IMG/VR virus record: IMGVR_UViG_3300004457_000033
Coordinates: 1 to 41,469 of that record
Reading direction: 5' to 3' (one strand)
Length of the DNA: 41,469 nucleotides
From: a virus
Of the stretch, positions 1 through 6,280 are shown piece by piece. The position numbers were made by a program, and so were the translations under genes. Below the pieces are notes generated by a model. The model had not been told where the DNA came from and ran no database searches. It saw nothing but the letters and a program-made list of their open reading frames with translations. How positions within the stretch are numbered: the stretch's first letter is position 1; every line of letters begins with the position of its first letter.

Positions 1-521
1 TCTTCAACTTCGGAAAAATCCCAAGTTTCTTTTCCTTTTACGTTTTTCTTTGAAGGCTGAGGAAGTCCATTAGGATTATCTCTTGTGTAATGCCAACCAA
101 CTCTCTCTCCTTCTTGCTCAATGATCATTACTGGCTTTCCTTCCTCACCCTTGCGTGTTGAGGGAAAGATAGTGACTTCTACAGTTTTTGAAACATCGAT
201 GTTAGGAGCTGACTTACAAAACGAATCTCTAAGAGAAGAATTCCAAGGAAGATTGAGATTAAAAATTTCATCACCGTCTTGAAACTTGATGACAATTGAT
301 TCAATGACTAGTCCTCCGATCTCTTTTCGTTTGACTTCTCCCCCAATAATGTATCCATCTACACTATTAAAGAAAACTTCATATACACTCTTGCCTTCGT
401 TTTTGCCTTGAGTAATCTTACGCTCTTTGGCTCCGTCTGTTCCTTCAGGAACGCGAAGAGAAATTCTGCCGTTTGTTACGCCAAGAAATTTCCCACTATT
501 TGTGTCTCTATTTAATCCCAT
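1..521 (-). CDS. Probable phage single-stranded DNA-binding protein (3' part cut off)
   Basis: The reading frame is open from an ATG at 521 down to the window edge, giving 173 residues without a stop; the C-terminus lies outside. The protein begins MGLNRDTNSGKFLGVTNGRI, continues with an RVPEGT turn and alternating beta-rich segments, and has a late NPNGLP...KGKETWD stretch. This general pattern resembles phage proteins annotated as ssDNA-binding (OB-fold-like), but that is from memory, so the function is tentative. It is transcribed alone: the upstream gap holds a TTGACA...TACAAA promoter (576-604) followed by a leader of about 50 nt ending in an A-rich run just before ATG, and no Shine-Dalgarno site. 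A strong separate promoter would suit an abundant replication protein. Confidence 0.55.
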   Translation of the reverse strand, partial: MGLNRDTNSGKFLGVTNGRISLRVPEGTDGAKERKITQGKNEGKSVYEVFFNSVDGYIIGGEVKRKEIGGLVIESIVIKFQDGDEIFNLNLPWNSSLRDSFCKSAPNIDVSKTVEVTIFPSTRKGEEGKPVMIIEQEGERVGWHYTRDNPNGLPQPSKKNVKGKETWDFSEVE

Positions 522-575
522 AATTTATGTTTTTTTTTGTGTTATATACCCCAGAATTGAAGTATGTTAAATTTA

Positions 576-604
576 TTTGTACTATATATATTACAGTTTG
601 TCAA
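576..604 (-). promoter_or_regulatory. Sigma70-like promoter for the SSB-like gene
   Basis: Read leftward, TTGACA (604-599) is followed by a 17-bp spacer and TACAAA (581-576). The leader to ATG at 521 is about 50 nt and ends in an A-rich run. The -35 and spacer start (TTGACAAA, then TGTAATATATA) closely match the leftward promoter at 4702-4730, which supports both. Confidence 0.6.
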
Positions 605-636
605 CTGTTTTGTGATAATATTTTAAGCTTTTTAGC

Positions 637-1032
637 TTAATTATCGGTCAGATCTTCAAATTTTATAAAATCATTTTCGACCTTATCAACCCTGTCTTTG
701 TGATGTTTATATCCTTTTTCTTTTTCAAAATTTTTAAAAAATTTCTTTTGTTCGGGATCATACCCCATTTTAGATTTTCTCTCTTCACTTAGTTCTTTAG
801 AGTAATCTAGGATATCTCCATAAGTTCCGTTCATCTTTCCTGTTTTATCGACGAACCTCTTTTTGTCAAACGCATCTATCTTAGAAGAACCTTGTCTATT
901 AAACTTAGGCTTTTCCCATACTCTGTCCCATTTTACACCATCTTTTGTATATTCGTGAGTTTCAGTCATTGATTGAATAATTTCAACAACATCGTCTTCA
1001 TCTGCTGGATTTATGTATGTATATAGGGGCAT
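637..1032 (-). CDS. FmdB-like small protein lacking the zinc-ribbon cysteines
   Basis: The protein has 131 residues. The N-terminus (MPLYTYINP, then VVEIIQSM, then WDRVWEKPKF near residue 40) follows the layout of FmdB-family zinc ribbons, which start MPxYxY and carry two CxxC pairs. Here no cysteine is present at all, so the fold is either kept without metal or the similarity is superficial. The C-terminal two thirds are lysine-rich and charged, of unknown function. FmdB-type proteins are described as putative regulators in bacteria and occur in many phages with unknown role. It sits downstream of an operon terminator and has its own promoter at 1060-1087. The start fits this family N-terminus. 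Confidence 0.6.
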   Translation of the reverse strand: MPLYTYINPADEDDVVEIIQSMTETHEYTKDGVKWDRVWEKPKFNRQGSSKIDAFDKKRFVDKTGKMNGTYGDILDYSKELSEERKSKMGYDPEQKKFFKNFEKEKGYKHHKDRVDKVENDFIKFEDLTDN

Positions 1033-1059
1033 ATTAAATATATTTGAACTTATCTTATT

Positions 1060-1087
1060 ATTATAAGAAGATGTTTGATCTTTTCAA
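1060..1087 (-). promoter_or_regulatory. Promoter for the FmdB-like gene
   Basis: On the minus strand TTGAAA (1087-1082), a 16-bp spacer and a perfect TATAAT (1065-1060) precede the ATG at 1032 by 27 nt. The -35 box overlaps the T-tract end of the upstream terminator, so termination and re-initiation are packed together. Confidence 0.55.
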
Positions 1088-1115
1088 CAAAAAACCCGCC
1101 CCATTATTAAGGGCG
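1088..1115 (-). terminator. Intrinsic terminator of the leftward operon
   Basis: Read on the minus strand, CGCCC and GGGCG form a 5-bp GC-only stem around an AT-rich loop, followed by GG and a run of six T. It lies just after the stop of the gene at 1146-1370. It is the only convincing hairpin terminator I see in the window. Confidence 0.75.
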
Positions 1116-1145
1116 AGCTGATGTAGAAATAATATTATTATTTTT

Positions 1146-1370
1146 CTAACTTTTAACCTCTTTTTCAGGCTCATTATTGAAGTATCTATCAATAGTTTCA
1201 ATTTGCGAATCTAGACTATCGATGTTTTGGATCTTTCTTTCAATCTCTACTCCAATATCGGCATGATCACCGATGGCTACACGGTTGTTAATGTAAACTT
1301 CAAGGTCACTAATTTCAATATCTCTTTGACCAGTTAATTTTGACTTTATTGCTTGTATATAATTTGCCAT
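1146..1370 (-). CDS. Small hypothetical protein, last gene of the leftward operon
   Basis: A 74-residue acidic protein beginning MANYIQAIKSKL, with a predicted helical C-terminal half (IERKIQNIDSLDSQIETIDR) that may form a short coiled coil. I do not recognise a family. It follows the gene at 1377 after only 6 nt and precedes the terminator at 1088-1115. The start is preceded by an AT-rich run and no Shine-Dalgarno site, as elsewhere in this window. Confidence 0.65.
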   Translation of the reverse strand: MANYIQAIKSKLTGQRDIEISDLEVYINNRVAIGDHADIGVEIERKIQNIDSLDSQIETIDRYFNNEPEKEVKS

Positions 1371-1376
1371 TTTTTT

Positions 1377-1628
1377 TTATATTATTTTAGCGTTTTGCAA
1401 CTGCTTTTTTCTATTATTGTAAGTTTGATTATCAATCTTATGTTTCATTTGCTTTAGTTTATAAAGCTTCTGTTCTATCAATAAATTTTCATCGATAGAA
1501 TAACTGTCGATGTCTGAAGTGTCTATTTGACTATCTTGACGAGCAATATTAGCCTTGAATAATCTCCAAAATTTAAACCGATATAAGAATATGTTAATTT
1601 TCTTAAGCACCTGAACTTCCAAATCCAT
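1377..1628 (-). CDS. Small hypothetical protein, basic and helical
   Basis: The frame extends up to an ATG at 1667, but that would overlap the dUTPase end by 65 nt. A start at ATG 1628 (MDLEVQVLKK) or at GTG 1610 (overlapping the dUTPase stop by 8 nt) is more likely; 83 or 77 residues result. The N-terminal part is hydrophobic and aromatic (INIFLYRFKFWRLF) and could be an amphipathic or membrane-surface helix. The remainder is charged with a KLYKLKQMKHKID helix. No family recognised. It is co-directional and overlapping with dUTPase, so translational coupling is likely. Confidence 0.5.
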   Translation of the reverse strand: MDLEVQVLKKINIFLYRFKFWRLFKANIARQDSQIDTSDIDSYSIDENLLIEQKLYKLKQMKHKIDNQTYNNRKKQLQNAKII

Positions 1629-2193
1629 TAGAACCACGATCACTATTGCCAAGATCGCTAACTTCAAGAACTTTAGATGAGTTTACGGGTAAAACCACTA
1701 ATTGAGCAATTTTATCTCCAGCTTCGAATGTAATCTTTGAATTACGCATGATTCTGCCGTCTTTTTTATTAAGAATAAAACCTTCTGGGTAAACCATAAT
1801 TACTTCTAGTTCACCAATATATCCTTCGTCTACAACTCCAGCCTTAATTTCAATTCCACGAGAAGCTAGACCACTTTTTTCTTTGATAAGACCTACATGT
1901 CCTTTTGGAATTTGAACGGCGATTCCAGTTGATACCAGTTTTCTTTGTTGTTTTTGGATTTCAAATTTTTCAAGAGTAAACAGATCTAAACCAGCATCGG
2001 TTTTATGTGCTCTAACTGGGATAGTCGCATTATCTTGAATCTTTTTTACTTTAATCGAACAAGTATCTGGTTGTACCTTTGAGGTCTTAACCTTTTCTTG
2101 TAAAGGTGATGCCTTTTTAGAGGGCGTTTTGTTACCAGAATCTTTATTTTCGACTTTGGGCGTTTTTTTAGTTACTGTTTTTTTAATTGCCAT
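1603..2193 (-). CDS. dut: dUTP diphosphatase (trimeric dUTPase)
   Basis: Hydrolyses dUTP to dUMP and pyrophosphate, keeping uracil out of DNA and feeding dTMP synthesis. All five motifs of the trimeric family appear in order: AHKTDAGLDL, EKSGLASRG, GVVDEGYIGELEV (uracil-binding hairpin with the catalytic Asp), GDKIAQLVVLPV, and the glycine-rich C-terminal arm RGSNGFGSSG. The 196 residues exceed the usual roughly 150 because of a Lys/Thr/Ser-rich N-terminal tail of about 45 residues (AIKKTVTKKTPK...), which may be disordered or DNA-binding; this is inference. The start ATG overlaps the stop of the upstream 46-residue gene by one base. It is in the same operon as the dATP/dGTP diphosphohydrolase at 4263, so two nucleotide-pool enzymes are co-transcribed. 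Confidence 0.95.
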   Translation of the reverse strand: MAIKKTVTKKTPKVENKDSGNKTPSKKASPLQEKVKTSKVQPDTCSIKVKKIQDNATIPVRAHKTDAGLDLFTLEKFEIQKQQRKLVSTGIAVQIPKGHVGLIKEKSGLASRGIEIKAGVVDEGYIGELEVIMVYPEGFILNKKDGRIMRNSKITFEAGDKIAQLVVLPVNSSKVLEVSDLGNSDRGSNGFGSSGA

Positions 2194-2333
2194 TAGATTT
2201 CCTTATATGTTTTTTTTAATAATTTATATCGATTTTTAGCGGATAGATATTCTTTGAGCTTTTTTGTGTTAGGATCATAACTAACTGAAAAGCCAGCAAT
2301 CTCTCTCAACGCTTTTGCTCTTTTACCTCTCAT
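2193..2333 (-). CDS. 46-residue basic hypothetical protein
   Basis: Short frame from ATG 2333 to a TAA overlapping the dUTPase ATG by one base (TAATG). The product begins MRGKRAKALREIAGFS and is strongly basic with a KKLKEYLSAKNRYKLLKKTYK helix. The segment AKALR..A resembles a small phage family with conserved RGKRAKxLR starts, which I cannot name. The exact one-base overlap downstream and one-nucleotide gap upstream (2335) make it very likely to be a real gene in the operon. Confidence 0.6.
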   Translation of the reverse strand: MRGKRAKALREIAGFSVSYDPNTKKLKEYLSAKNRYKLLKKTYKEI

Positions 2334-2334
2334 G

Positions 2335-2535
2335 TTATGATATTTTACTAACTGAATTTACGTGATATTTTACTTCTCCACGATCTCCAGAATATTTATC
2401 AAAAGTTACATATGATTTACCAACACTCTTGATTCGACCGACGAACTTCTCTTCGCCACTTTTATTTCCAATAGTAATAGTATTGAAACGACCCTTGCTT
2501 TTTGTTTTGATTCCTTTTATTGCTGTATTTTTCAT
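2335..2535 (-). CDS. Small basic hypothetical protein
   Basis: 66 residues, beginning MKNTAIKGIKTKSKGRFN, with beta-strand-like segments (FVGRIKSVGKSYVTF, GEVKYHVNSVSKI) that suggest a small SH3-like or OB-like barrel. No named family recognised. It lies between the glycosyltransferase and the 46-residue gene, separated by 32 and 1 nt, and is part of the leftward operon. Confidence 0.6.
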   Translation of the reverse strand: MKNTAIKGIKTKSKGRFNTITIGNKSGEEKFVGRIKSVGKSYVTFDKYSGDRGEVKYHVNSVSKIS

Positions 2536-2567
2536 ATTTTTTTATAATTTTAATTTTATCAATTTAC

Positions 2568-3662
2568 TTAAAGTATATTCTCAAGTAGTTTATTTGCCAT
2601 CTTCTCATAACTAAACTGTTTTGTCAAGTCATTTTTTTTATTTTTTGATTTCAAGGCATTGTTTATTTGTTTTACCATTTCTTCTTCTTCGAAATCATAG
2701 ATATTTCCAGAATTAAAAGGAGACCTCTTATCAAAAAACATACCATCGTCTGCAGAAATTTTACCAATAGAATTTACAATCCAAGAATTATTGTCGTTTG
2801 CCCATTCTTTTATGCCAGAATTAAGATGAACAACAGCCTTTTTACCAATTCCAGCCATATGAAAAGATGGCAGGGACCAGCTTTCTCCACCAGAACCATC
2901 AACCACAATATCTGCTATATTGTAACATCTATTTAGATCGACCAGTTTGTCAAAGTGACCCATTAAAACAAAATTATCTGGAATATTTCCGTCACAAGCC
3001 TGTTGAATTAGCTGAACGTTTATAGCTTTACATTTTTCAGGGTTTTGTTGATCATAAAACGGATTGAAAACATGTAGATGAATTTTAAACTTGGGATTAT
3101 TTCCCCAATTTTTTGCCAATAACCTAATCATCTTTTCTGTCCGCTTACGATGTTCAAATTTACCAGCTAATGCAATAACAGTAGGGTTATATTGATAAGG
3201 TTCTACTTCTATAGGTTTAAATGCCAGAGAGTTGTATCCAAGTGGAATAGTAGAAATATTTTTTACACCGTATTCTTTTCCAACGTTTTCAGTAAATTTA
3301 CACGGAGAAAAAACTTTTTCAAAATTGTTTAAAACATTCTTTTCGGTTGTTGTCATCTGATCAACCTCATGAAAAAAGTACAAAAAGCTGTTTTTACCTA
3401 CTGTTTCATGACTGCCATTAATGTGCCAAAGCCTCAAGGTGGGATCACTTGATTTAAATTCTGTTAAAGATTTACTACAACAGTGATGAAGCCATTTTGA
3501 AAAGTCTTCTGGTAGAAGACCGTCAAAAGAAGATACATTTCCATTTCCAATTACAAAAATATTTGGCTCTAACTTTTTTAGAAAAAGTTCATAAAGTATG
3601 TTTGTTGAAACCTGTCCGAGGCTCGTCGGATTGATTGGAAGCTGTAAATTGAATTGTGTCAT
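2568..3662 (-). CDS. GT-B glycosyltransferase (GT4-like)
   Basis: A 364-residue protein with the two-domain look of GT-B retaining glycosyltransferases. The C-terminal domain carries AGKFEHRKRTEKMI (start of the nucleotide-sugar domain, near residue 165), LMGHFDKLVDLNRCYNIADI and GGESWSLPSFHMAG (near 258), which corresponds to the donor-binding ESxGLPxxEA region of GT4 enzymes. The E-x7-E form is altered because the second Glu is replaced. Donor and acceptor cannot be predicted. It is the only glycosyltransferase in the leftward operon; the others lie at 7733-12852, so it may act at a different time or on a different target. A 38-nt AT-rich gap precedes the start. Confidence 0.8.
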   Translation of the reverse strand: MTQFNLQLPINPTSLGQVSTNILYELFLKKLEPNIFVIGNGNVSSFDGLLPEDFSKWLHHCCSKSLTEFKSSDPTLRLWHINGSHETVGKNSFLYFFHEVDQMTTTEKNVLNNFEKVFSPCKFTENVGKEYGVKNISTIPLGYNSLAFKPIEVEPYQYNPTVIALAGKFEHRKRTEKMIRLLAKNWGNNPKFKIHLHVFNPFYDQQNPEKCKAINVQLIQQACDGNIPDNFVLMGHFDKLVDLNRCYNIADIVVDGSGGESWSLPSFHMAGIGKKAVVHLNSGIKEWANDNNSWIVNSIGKISADDGMFFDKRSPFNSGNIYDFEEEEMVKQINNALKSKNKKNDLTKQFSYEKMANKLLENIL

Positions 3663-3689
3663 TTTTTTTTAAATAATTATTTTTTTTTG

Positions 3690-4229
3690 TTAATGGATCT
3701 CTTGTATTAAAATTTTCTTAAACCTATCAATTTGGCGGTTATATTTTTGCCTAACCCATTCATAGCTATATTTGCCATCAAAAAGTGTTTCGATTTCTTT
3801 TAGGGTGTGGCCTTCTAGCCTTTTGATTAAGATAAACCTGTCTTCTTTATTAGAAATGTTTTCTTTAACGTATTCATAAATTTCTTCTATATCAGAATTA
3901 AAATATTCATTTCCGTCCCAATCGTTAATTTCTGAAGTCTTCTTACTGCGAGACATGTAGTTGTGGCATGTCCAAAAAGTTTTATTACCTAACCAAGTAT
4001 TAAACTGACCTTTTTCCTCCTTGTATTCTTTGGCTACTTCGTAAAAAAATGTCATAGGGTTTTCTTCTAAGTCCCTAACCTCCATTATACTATGAAACTT
4101 CCTTGCCTTCTGGTGGAATATACCAGAATGTCTGTTTTGAAGTTCTTCTAGGCAACCAGAAACTTCTATATTTTCTTTAATGTTATATGTTAACTCTGTA
4201 TCTGAGAGCTTAGATATTTCTGAAATCAT
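3690..4229 (-). CDS. Phage sigma-70-family sigma factor
   Basis: 179 residues. The N-terminal half resembles sigma region 2: IFHQKARKFHSIMEVRDLEE followed by FFYEVAKEYKEEKGQFNTWL, the pattern of ECF and phage sigma factors. The C-terminal part, LIKRLEGHTLKEIETLF then YSYEWVRQKYNRQIDRFKK (residues about 138-175), looks like the region 4 helix-turn-helix. The linker is short and acidic. It would direct host RNA polymerase to phage promoters, comparable in role to T4 gp55; this is inference. It is second in the operon headed by the diphosphohydrolase. The window contains two promoter classes with different -35 boxes, and this protein could account for one. Confidence 0.65.
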   Translation of the reverse strand: MISEISKLSDTELTYNIKENIEVSGCLEELQNRHSGIFHQKARKFHSIMEVRDLEENPMTFFYEVAKEYKEEKGQFNTWLGNKTFWTCHNYMSRSKKTSEINDWDGNEYFNSDIEEIYEYVKENISNKEDRFILIKRLEGHTLKEIETLFDGKYSYEWVRQKYNRQIDRFKKILIQEIH

Positions 4230-4262
4230 GAACTAGTATCTGTTAAAATGAAAATAATTCAA

Positions 4263-4694
4263 TTATTTTTTTAACTCATCAACCTGAGTATGTGGATCTT
4301 TGCCGTTTGGATATCTTTCGATAATTTCGGCGGTCTTTTTATTTAACTCTTTAATCCAGCCATCCTTTATTTTTGGAGGTCTATCGTCTGTAAACTTCTC
4401 GTTAATCATCGAGTCTCTTAAAACTGCAAGACAAGAAAGAGCTTTAGTGATATGTGATATTCCGCTATCTGGGTCAATATCCTCTCCTTCCCACCAAGCC
4501 ATTAAATGTCTCATTGCGGCATCGTAGTAAACCGAAGCCCTAACTCCGATTACTCTGTAGTTGTGTCTGCCATACTTTCTATCTCCTTCTAGCATAGCGA
4601 GTCCCATTTCCATTAATACTGGCGCTGAAACTGTTGACATAGGGACCTTTTTAACTCCAACAGCGTCCTTAGGATTTGAATTCTTAATAATCAT
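4263..4694 (-). CDS. dATP/dGTP diphosphohydrolase-like protein (MazG-superfamily phage family)
   Basis: 143 residues beginning with NPKDAVG and then MEMGLAMLEGDRKYGRHNY, VYYDAAMRHLMAWWEGEDID and SHITKALSCLAVLRDS. These are the hallmark segments of the phage dATP/dGTP diphosphohydrolase N-terminal family (formerly DUF5664), related to all-alpha NTP pyrophosphatases; the E/D residues in GDRKYG, WWEGED and the downstream D bind magnesium. A related enzyme, MazZ, works in 2-aminoadenine phages, but no PurZ is visible here. Likely role: shaping purine dNTP pools. It is the first gene of the leftward operon, with a promoter whose -10 ends 7 nt before ATG, predicting a leaderless transcript. Confidence 0.75.
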   Translation of the reverse strand: MIIKNSNPKDAVGVKKVPMSTVSAPVLMEMGLAMLEGDRKYGRHNYRVIGVRASVYYDAAMRHLMAWWEGEDIDPDSGISHITKALSCLAVLRDSMINEKFTDDRPPKIKDGWIKELNKKTAEIIERYPNGKDPHTQVDELKK

Positions 4695-4701
4695 AAGTAA
4701 T

Positions 4702-4730
4702 AATGTAGACTATATATTACATTTTGTCAA
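4702..4730 (-). promoter_or_regulatory. Leaderless promoter of the leftward operon
   Basis: TTGACA (4730-4725), 17-bp spacer, TACATT (4707-4702), then 7 nt and ATG at 4694. Transcription starting about 7 nt after the -10 would begin on the start codon. It is divergent from the promoter at 4748-4776; the two -35 boxes are 17 bp apart, so a single regulator could control both. Confidence 0.75.
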
Positions 4731-4741
4731 GCATTTAAAAT

Positions 4742-4762
4742 GTTTACTTGACATTAAACCCC
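4742..4762 (+). repeat. 21-bp inverted repeat, left copy (operator candidate)
   Basis: GTTTACTTGACATTAAACCCC occurs here and, perfectly, as its reverse complement at 5344-5364. The repeat contains the -35 box of the promoter for the gene at 4784 and flanks the two-gene cassette 4784-5340. A protein bound here would block that promoter, so autoregulation by the HTH protein at 4975 is a reasonable inference. Confidence 0.8.
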
Positions 4763-4776
4763 CCTTGGTGTATATT
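4748..4776 (+). promoter_or_regulatory. Leaderless promoter of the HTH cassette
   Basis: TTGACA (4748-4753), 17-bp spacer, TATATT (4771-4776), then exactly 7 nt and ATG at 4784. It is a near-consensus sigma70 promoter embedded in the 21-bp repeat, and the transcript would start on or next to the start codon. Confidence 0.8.
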
Positions 4777-4783
4777 GTTGGCT

Positions 4784-4978
4784 ATGGAAATAAAAGGACA
4801 AGTAATTATTAACTTCAACATATTGGATTTAGACAATATTTCATCTTCAATTCTATTCGGGGAAGATTTGGAGCCCCATCAAATAGAAAAAATATCAAAA
4901 CATCTGAGTTCTCAAAAAAGGATCAAACAGCAATCCGAGGTTATATCAGATATGATGAGACAATATGGAACTAAATGA
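4784..4978 (+). CDS. Small hypothetical protein preceding the HTH protein
   Basis: 64 residues from ATG 4784 (MEIKGQVIINFNILDLDNIS). An upstream in-frame ATG at 4748 lies inside the -35 box and is excluded. The C-terminal half (EPHQIEKISKHLSSQKRIKQ) is helical and basic. No family recognised. The stop overlaps the start of the next gene by 4 nt (ATGA), so the two are translationally coupled; the pair may be a regulatory or replication-control module. Confidence 0.65.
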   Translation: MEIKGQVIINFNILDLDNISSSILFGEDLEPHQIEKISKHLSSQKRIKQQSEVISDMMRQYGTK

Positions 4979-5340
4979 AGAAAAATATTAAAAATATACC
5001 GAAAAAACCACTAAGAGATTCTTTTAAAGGAATCTGGATACCTAGGAGCATATGCCTGAATACGGAGCTTACAAACACTGAGCAAAAATTAATCGGTGTT
5101 GTTTATGCGCTTTCTCAGACAAAAGAAGCTAAAAAATATGGAGGATGTTTTGCGACAAACTCGTATCTTGCAACCATTATGTCAACTAGCAAAGGATCTA
5201 TAGCAAAAATGCTTTCAGATTTAAGAAATAAAAAGCAAATAAAGAGCATCGAAAGTCAGCATTCTATGAACGATAGGATGAGGGTTTTAAAGGTAATTAG
5301 TTCTGCAAAAGACTTCAAAAAGGGGTTTAACACAGATTAA
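4975..5340 (+). CDS. Winged-helix HTH protein (replication-initiator or repressor type)
   Basis: 121 residues. The core FKGIWIPRSICLNTELTNTEQKLIGVVYAL, followed by FATNSYLATIMSTSKGSIAKMLSDLRNKKQI (residues about 18-90), matches the HTH_36 type of winged helix found in plasmid and phage replication or partition regulators: 'x-Leu-T-x-x-E-K-L' entry helix and a recognition helix near TSKGSIAKML. It is flanked by an inverted repeat that includes its own promoter, and further TTAAACCCC half-sites lie at and just after its 3' end. This suggests autoregulation or initiator binding to iteron-like sites. A plain transcriptional repressor is an equally good reading. No nuclease or enzymatic motif is present. 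Confidence 0.7.
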   Translation: MKKNIKNIPKKPLRDSFKGIWIPRSICLNTELTNTEQKLIGVVYALSQTKEAKKYGGCFATNSYLATIMSTSKGSIAKMLSDLRNKKQIKSIESQHSMNDRMRVLKVISSAKDFKKGFNTD

Positions 5341-5352
5341 TAAGGGGTTTAA
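5322..5352 (+). repeat. Direct GGGGTTTAA repeats
   Basis: GGGGTTTAA occurs at 5322-5330 and 5344-5352, spaced 22 bp start to start (about two helical turns), and its reverse complement lies in the promoter at 4754-4762. The first copy is inside the end of the HTH gene. Regular spacing suggests repeated protein-binding sites. Confidence 0.6.
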
Positions 5353-5364
5353 TGTCAAGTAAAC
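5344..5364 (-). repeat. 21-bp inverted repeat, right copy
   Basis: Reverse complement of 4742-4762 without mismatch. It lies 3 nt after the stop of the HTH gene. It contains a reversed TTGACA but no good -10 follows it, so it is more likely a binding site than a second promoter. Confidence 0.8.
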
Positions 5365-5368
5365 CAGT

Positions 5369-5441
5369 GTTTAATAATATTAAACCATATAGTATAGATA
5401 TACTAAAGTAGATAGAAAAGTATTATATTTCATATAATACT
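5369..5441. other. Cluster of three perfect palindromes in the 209-bp intergenic gap
   Basis: Three dyads follow one another: GTTTAATAATATTAAAC at 5369-5385, AGTATAGATATACT at 5391-5404, and 10-bp arms AGTATTATAT / ATATAATACT around TTC at 5419-5441. All are AT-only or nearly so. Together with the GGGGTTTAA repeats just upstream and an HTH protein of replication-initiator type, they could be an operator region or a replication origin. None is followed by a T-run, which argues against a simple terminator. From 5442 to 5512 I see nothing further. Confidence 0.55.
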
Positions 5442-5512
5442 CGGAATCCTGTTTTAATGTATTTTTCGTAAACTCAAAATACTAATATTCTTCGTTCCTC
5501 AGAACATTAAGC

Positions 5513-5541
5513 TTGACATATATTTTAAAATGGTATATTAT
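5513..5541 (+). promoter_or_regulatory. Leaderless promoter for the gene at 5550
   Basis: TTGACA (5513-5518), 17-bp spacer, TATTAT (5536-5541), 8 nt, ATG at 5550. An overlapping TATATT with a 15-bp spacer is less favourable. Confidence 0.7.
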
Positions 5542-5549
5542 TGTAGATA

Positions 5550-5897
5550 ATGAAAGAAACAACACCTTTATTTTTCGAGGACGCATTCTACGAACAATTT
5601 TCCGTAGATTCTGGAATCATTGCTTTTTTTGTTTCTGTAAAGAACACAAAAGACCCCCTAAAATCATTTGATGATATGTTTGATTTTTGGATAGATCATA
5701 AAAAAAGAATAGTTAAGAATATTATTGAGATTTCTTTGGAAGTAAATAAGGAGCCAGAAAAATATTCAGAAGAATATAGAGAAATTTACGGAGGTATACA
5801 ATTGGAAGATTATGAAATAAACTCAAACAAAGCATTGTTAAGTTTAAAAACTAAAATGAAAAACGAATTTAAAGAATTCTTAGAAAAAACAAAGTAA
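5550..5897 (+). CDS. Hypothetical protein
   Basis: 115 residues, beginning MKETTPLFFEDAFYEQF, acidic and mainly helical, with a charged C-terminal helix (LSLKTKMKNEFKEFLEKTK). No motif or family recognised. It is first in a transcription unit with the gene at 5902 and the helicase at 6281, after its own promoter. Confidence 0.65.
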   Translation: MKETTPLFFEDAFYEQFSVDSGIIAFFVSVKNTKDPLKSFDDMFDFWIDHKKRIVKNIIEISLEVNKEPEKYSEEYREIYGGIQLEDYEINSNKALLSLKTKMKNEFKEFLEKTK

Positions 5898-5901
5898 AAA
5901 T

Positions 5902-6264
5902 ATGAATGTAATAGATATTGAAAAAATTAAAAAACTTAAGTCTCACAAAGATTTCTATCAGTCTATGATAAACGAGTTCTATAATGATGCTCTAGAAATA
6001 TACGGAGGCGACGAAGATGTGTTTATTGATTATTTTATGAATGATCTGAGTGATCTAGAAGAGATATTAGATTTTAAAAAAATTAATGAAGATGAGTTAG
6101 TCAGGCTAACGCCAGTTAAGGAACATAAGAACGGAGATGTTTCATATTTGCTTGAATATGCAGAAGAGTTTAAAAATAAATTAATTCAACATGGTATAGA
6201 AAATCCAACAGAAGAAGATGTTGGAAAATATGTATTAAAGTCACTTGAAAATTGGTTAGATTAA
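5902..6264 (+). CDS. Acidic hypothetical protein
   Basis: 120 residues, strongly acidic (ALEIYGGDEDVFIDYFMNDL, LEEILDF), all-alpha by appearance. The gap to the previous gene is 4 nt and to the helicase 16 nt. No family recognised; the high acid content could fit a DNA-mimic or a binding partner, but nothing specific supports that. Confidence 0.65.
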   Translation: MNVIDIEKIKKLKSHKDFYQSMINEFYNDALEIYGGDEDVFIDYFMNDLSDLEEILDFKKINEDELVRLTPVKEHKNGDVSYLLEYAEEFKNKLIQHGIENPTEEDVGKYVLKSLENWLD

Positions 6265-6280
6265 CTTTTAAAATAGTATC

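Noticed and set aside
2429-2936. Rightward frames opposite the glycosyltransferase
   Set aside because: They lie antisense to 2335-3662, which has clear protein motifs; hydrophobic Phe-rich translations are typical shadows in AT-rich DNA.
4263-4694. 2-aminoadenine (Z) genome marker
   Set aside because: The diphosphohydrolase family also occurs widely without PurZ, and no PurZ-like adenylosuccinate synthetase is present in the window.
4748-4783. Earlier in-frame ATG for the first cassette gene
   Set aside because: The codons would start inside the -35 box of its own promoter; ATG 4784 matches the 7-nt leaderless spacing.
5369-5441. Palindromes as intrinsic terminators
   Set aside because: Stems are AT-only and no T-run follows them.
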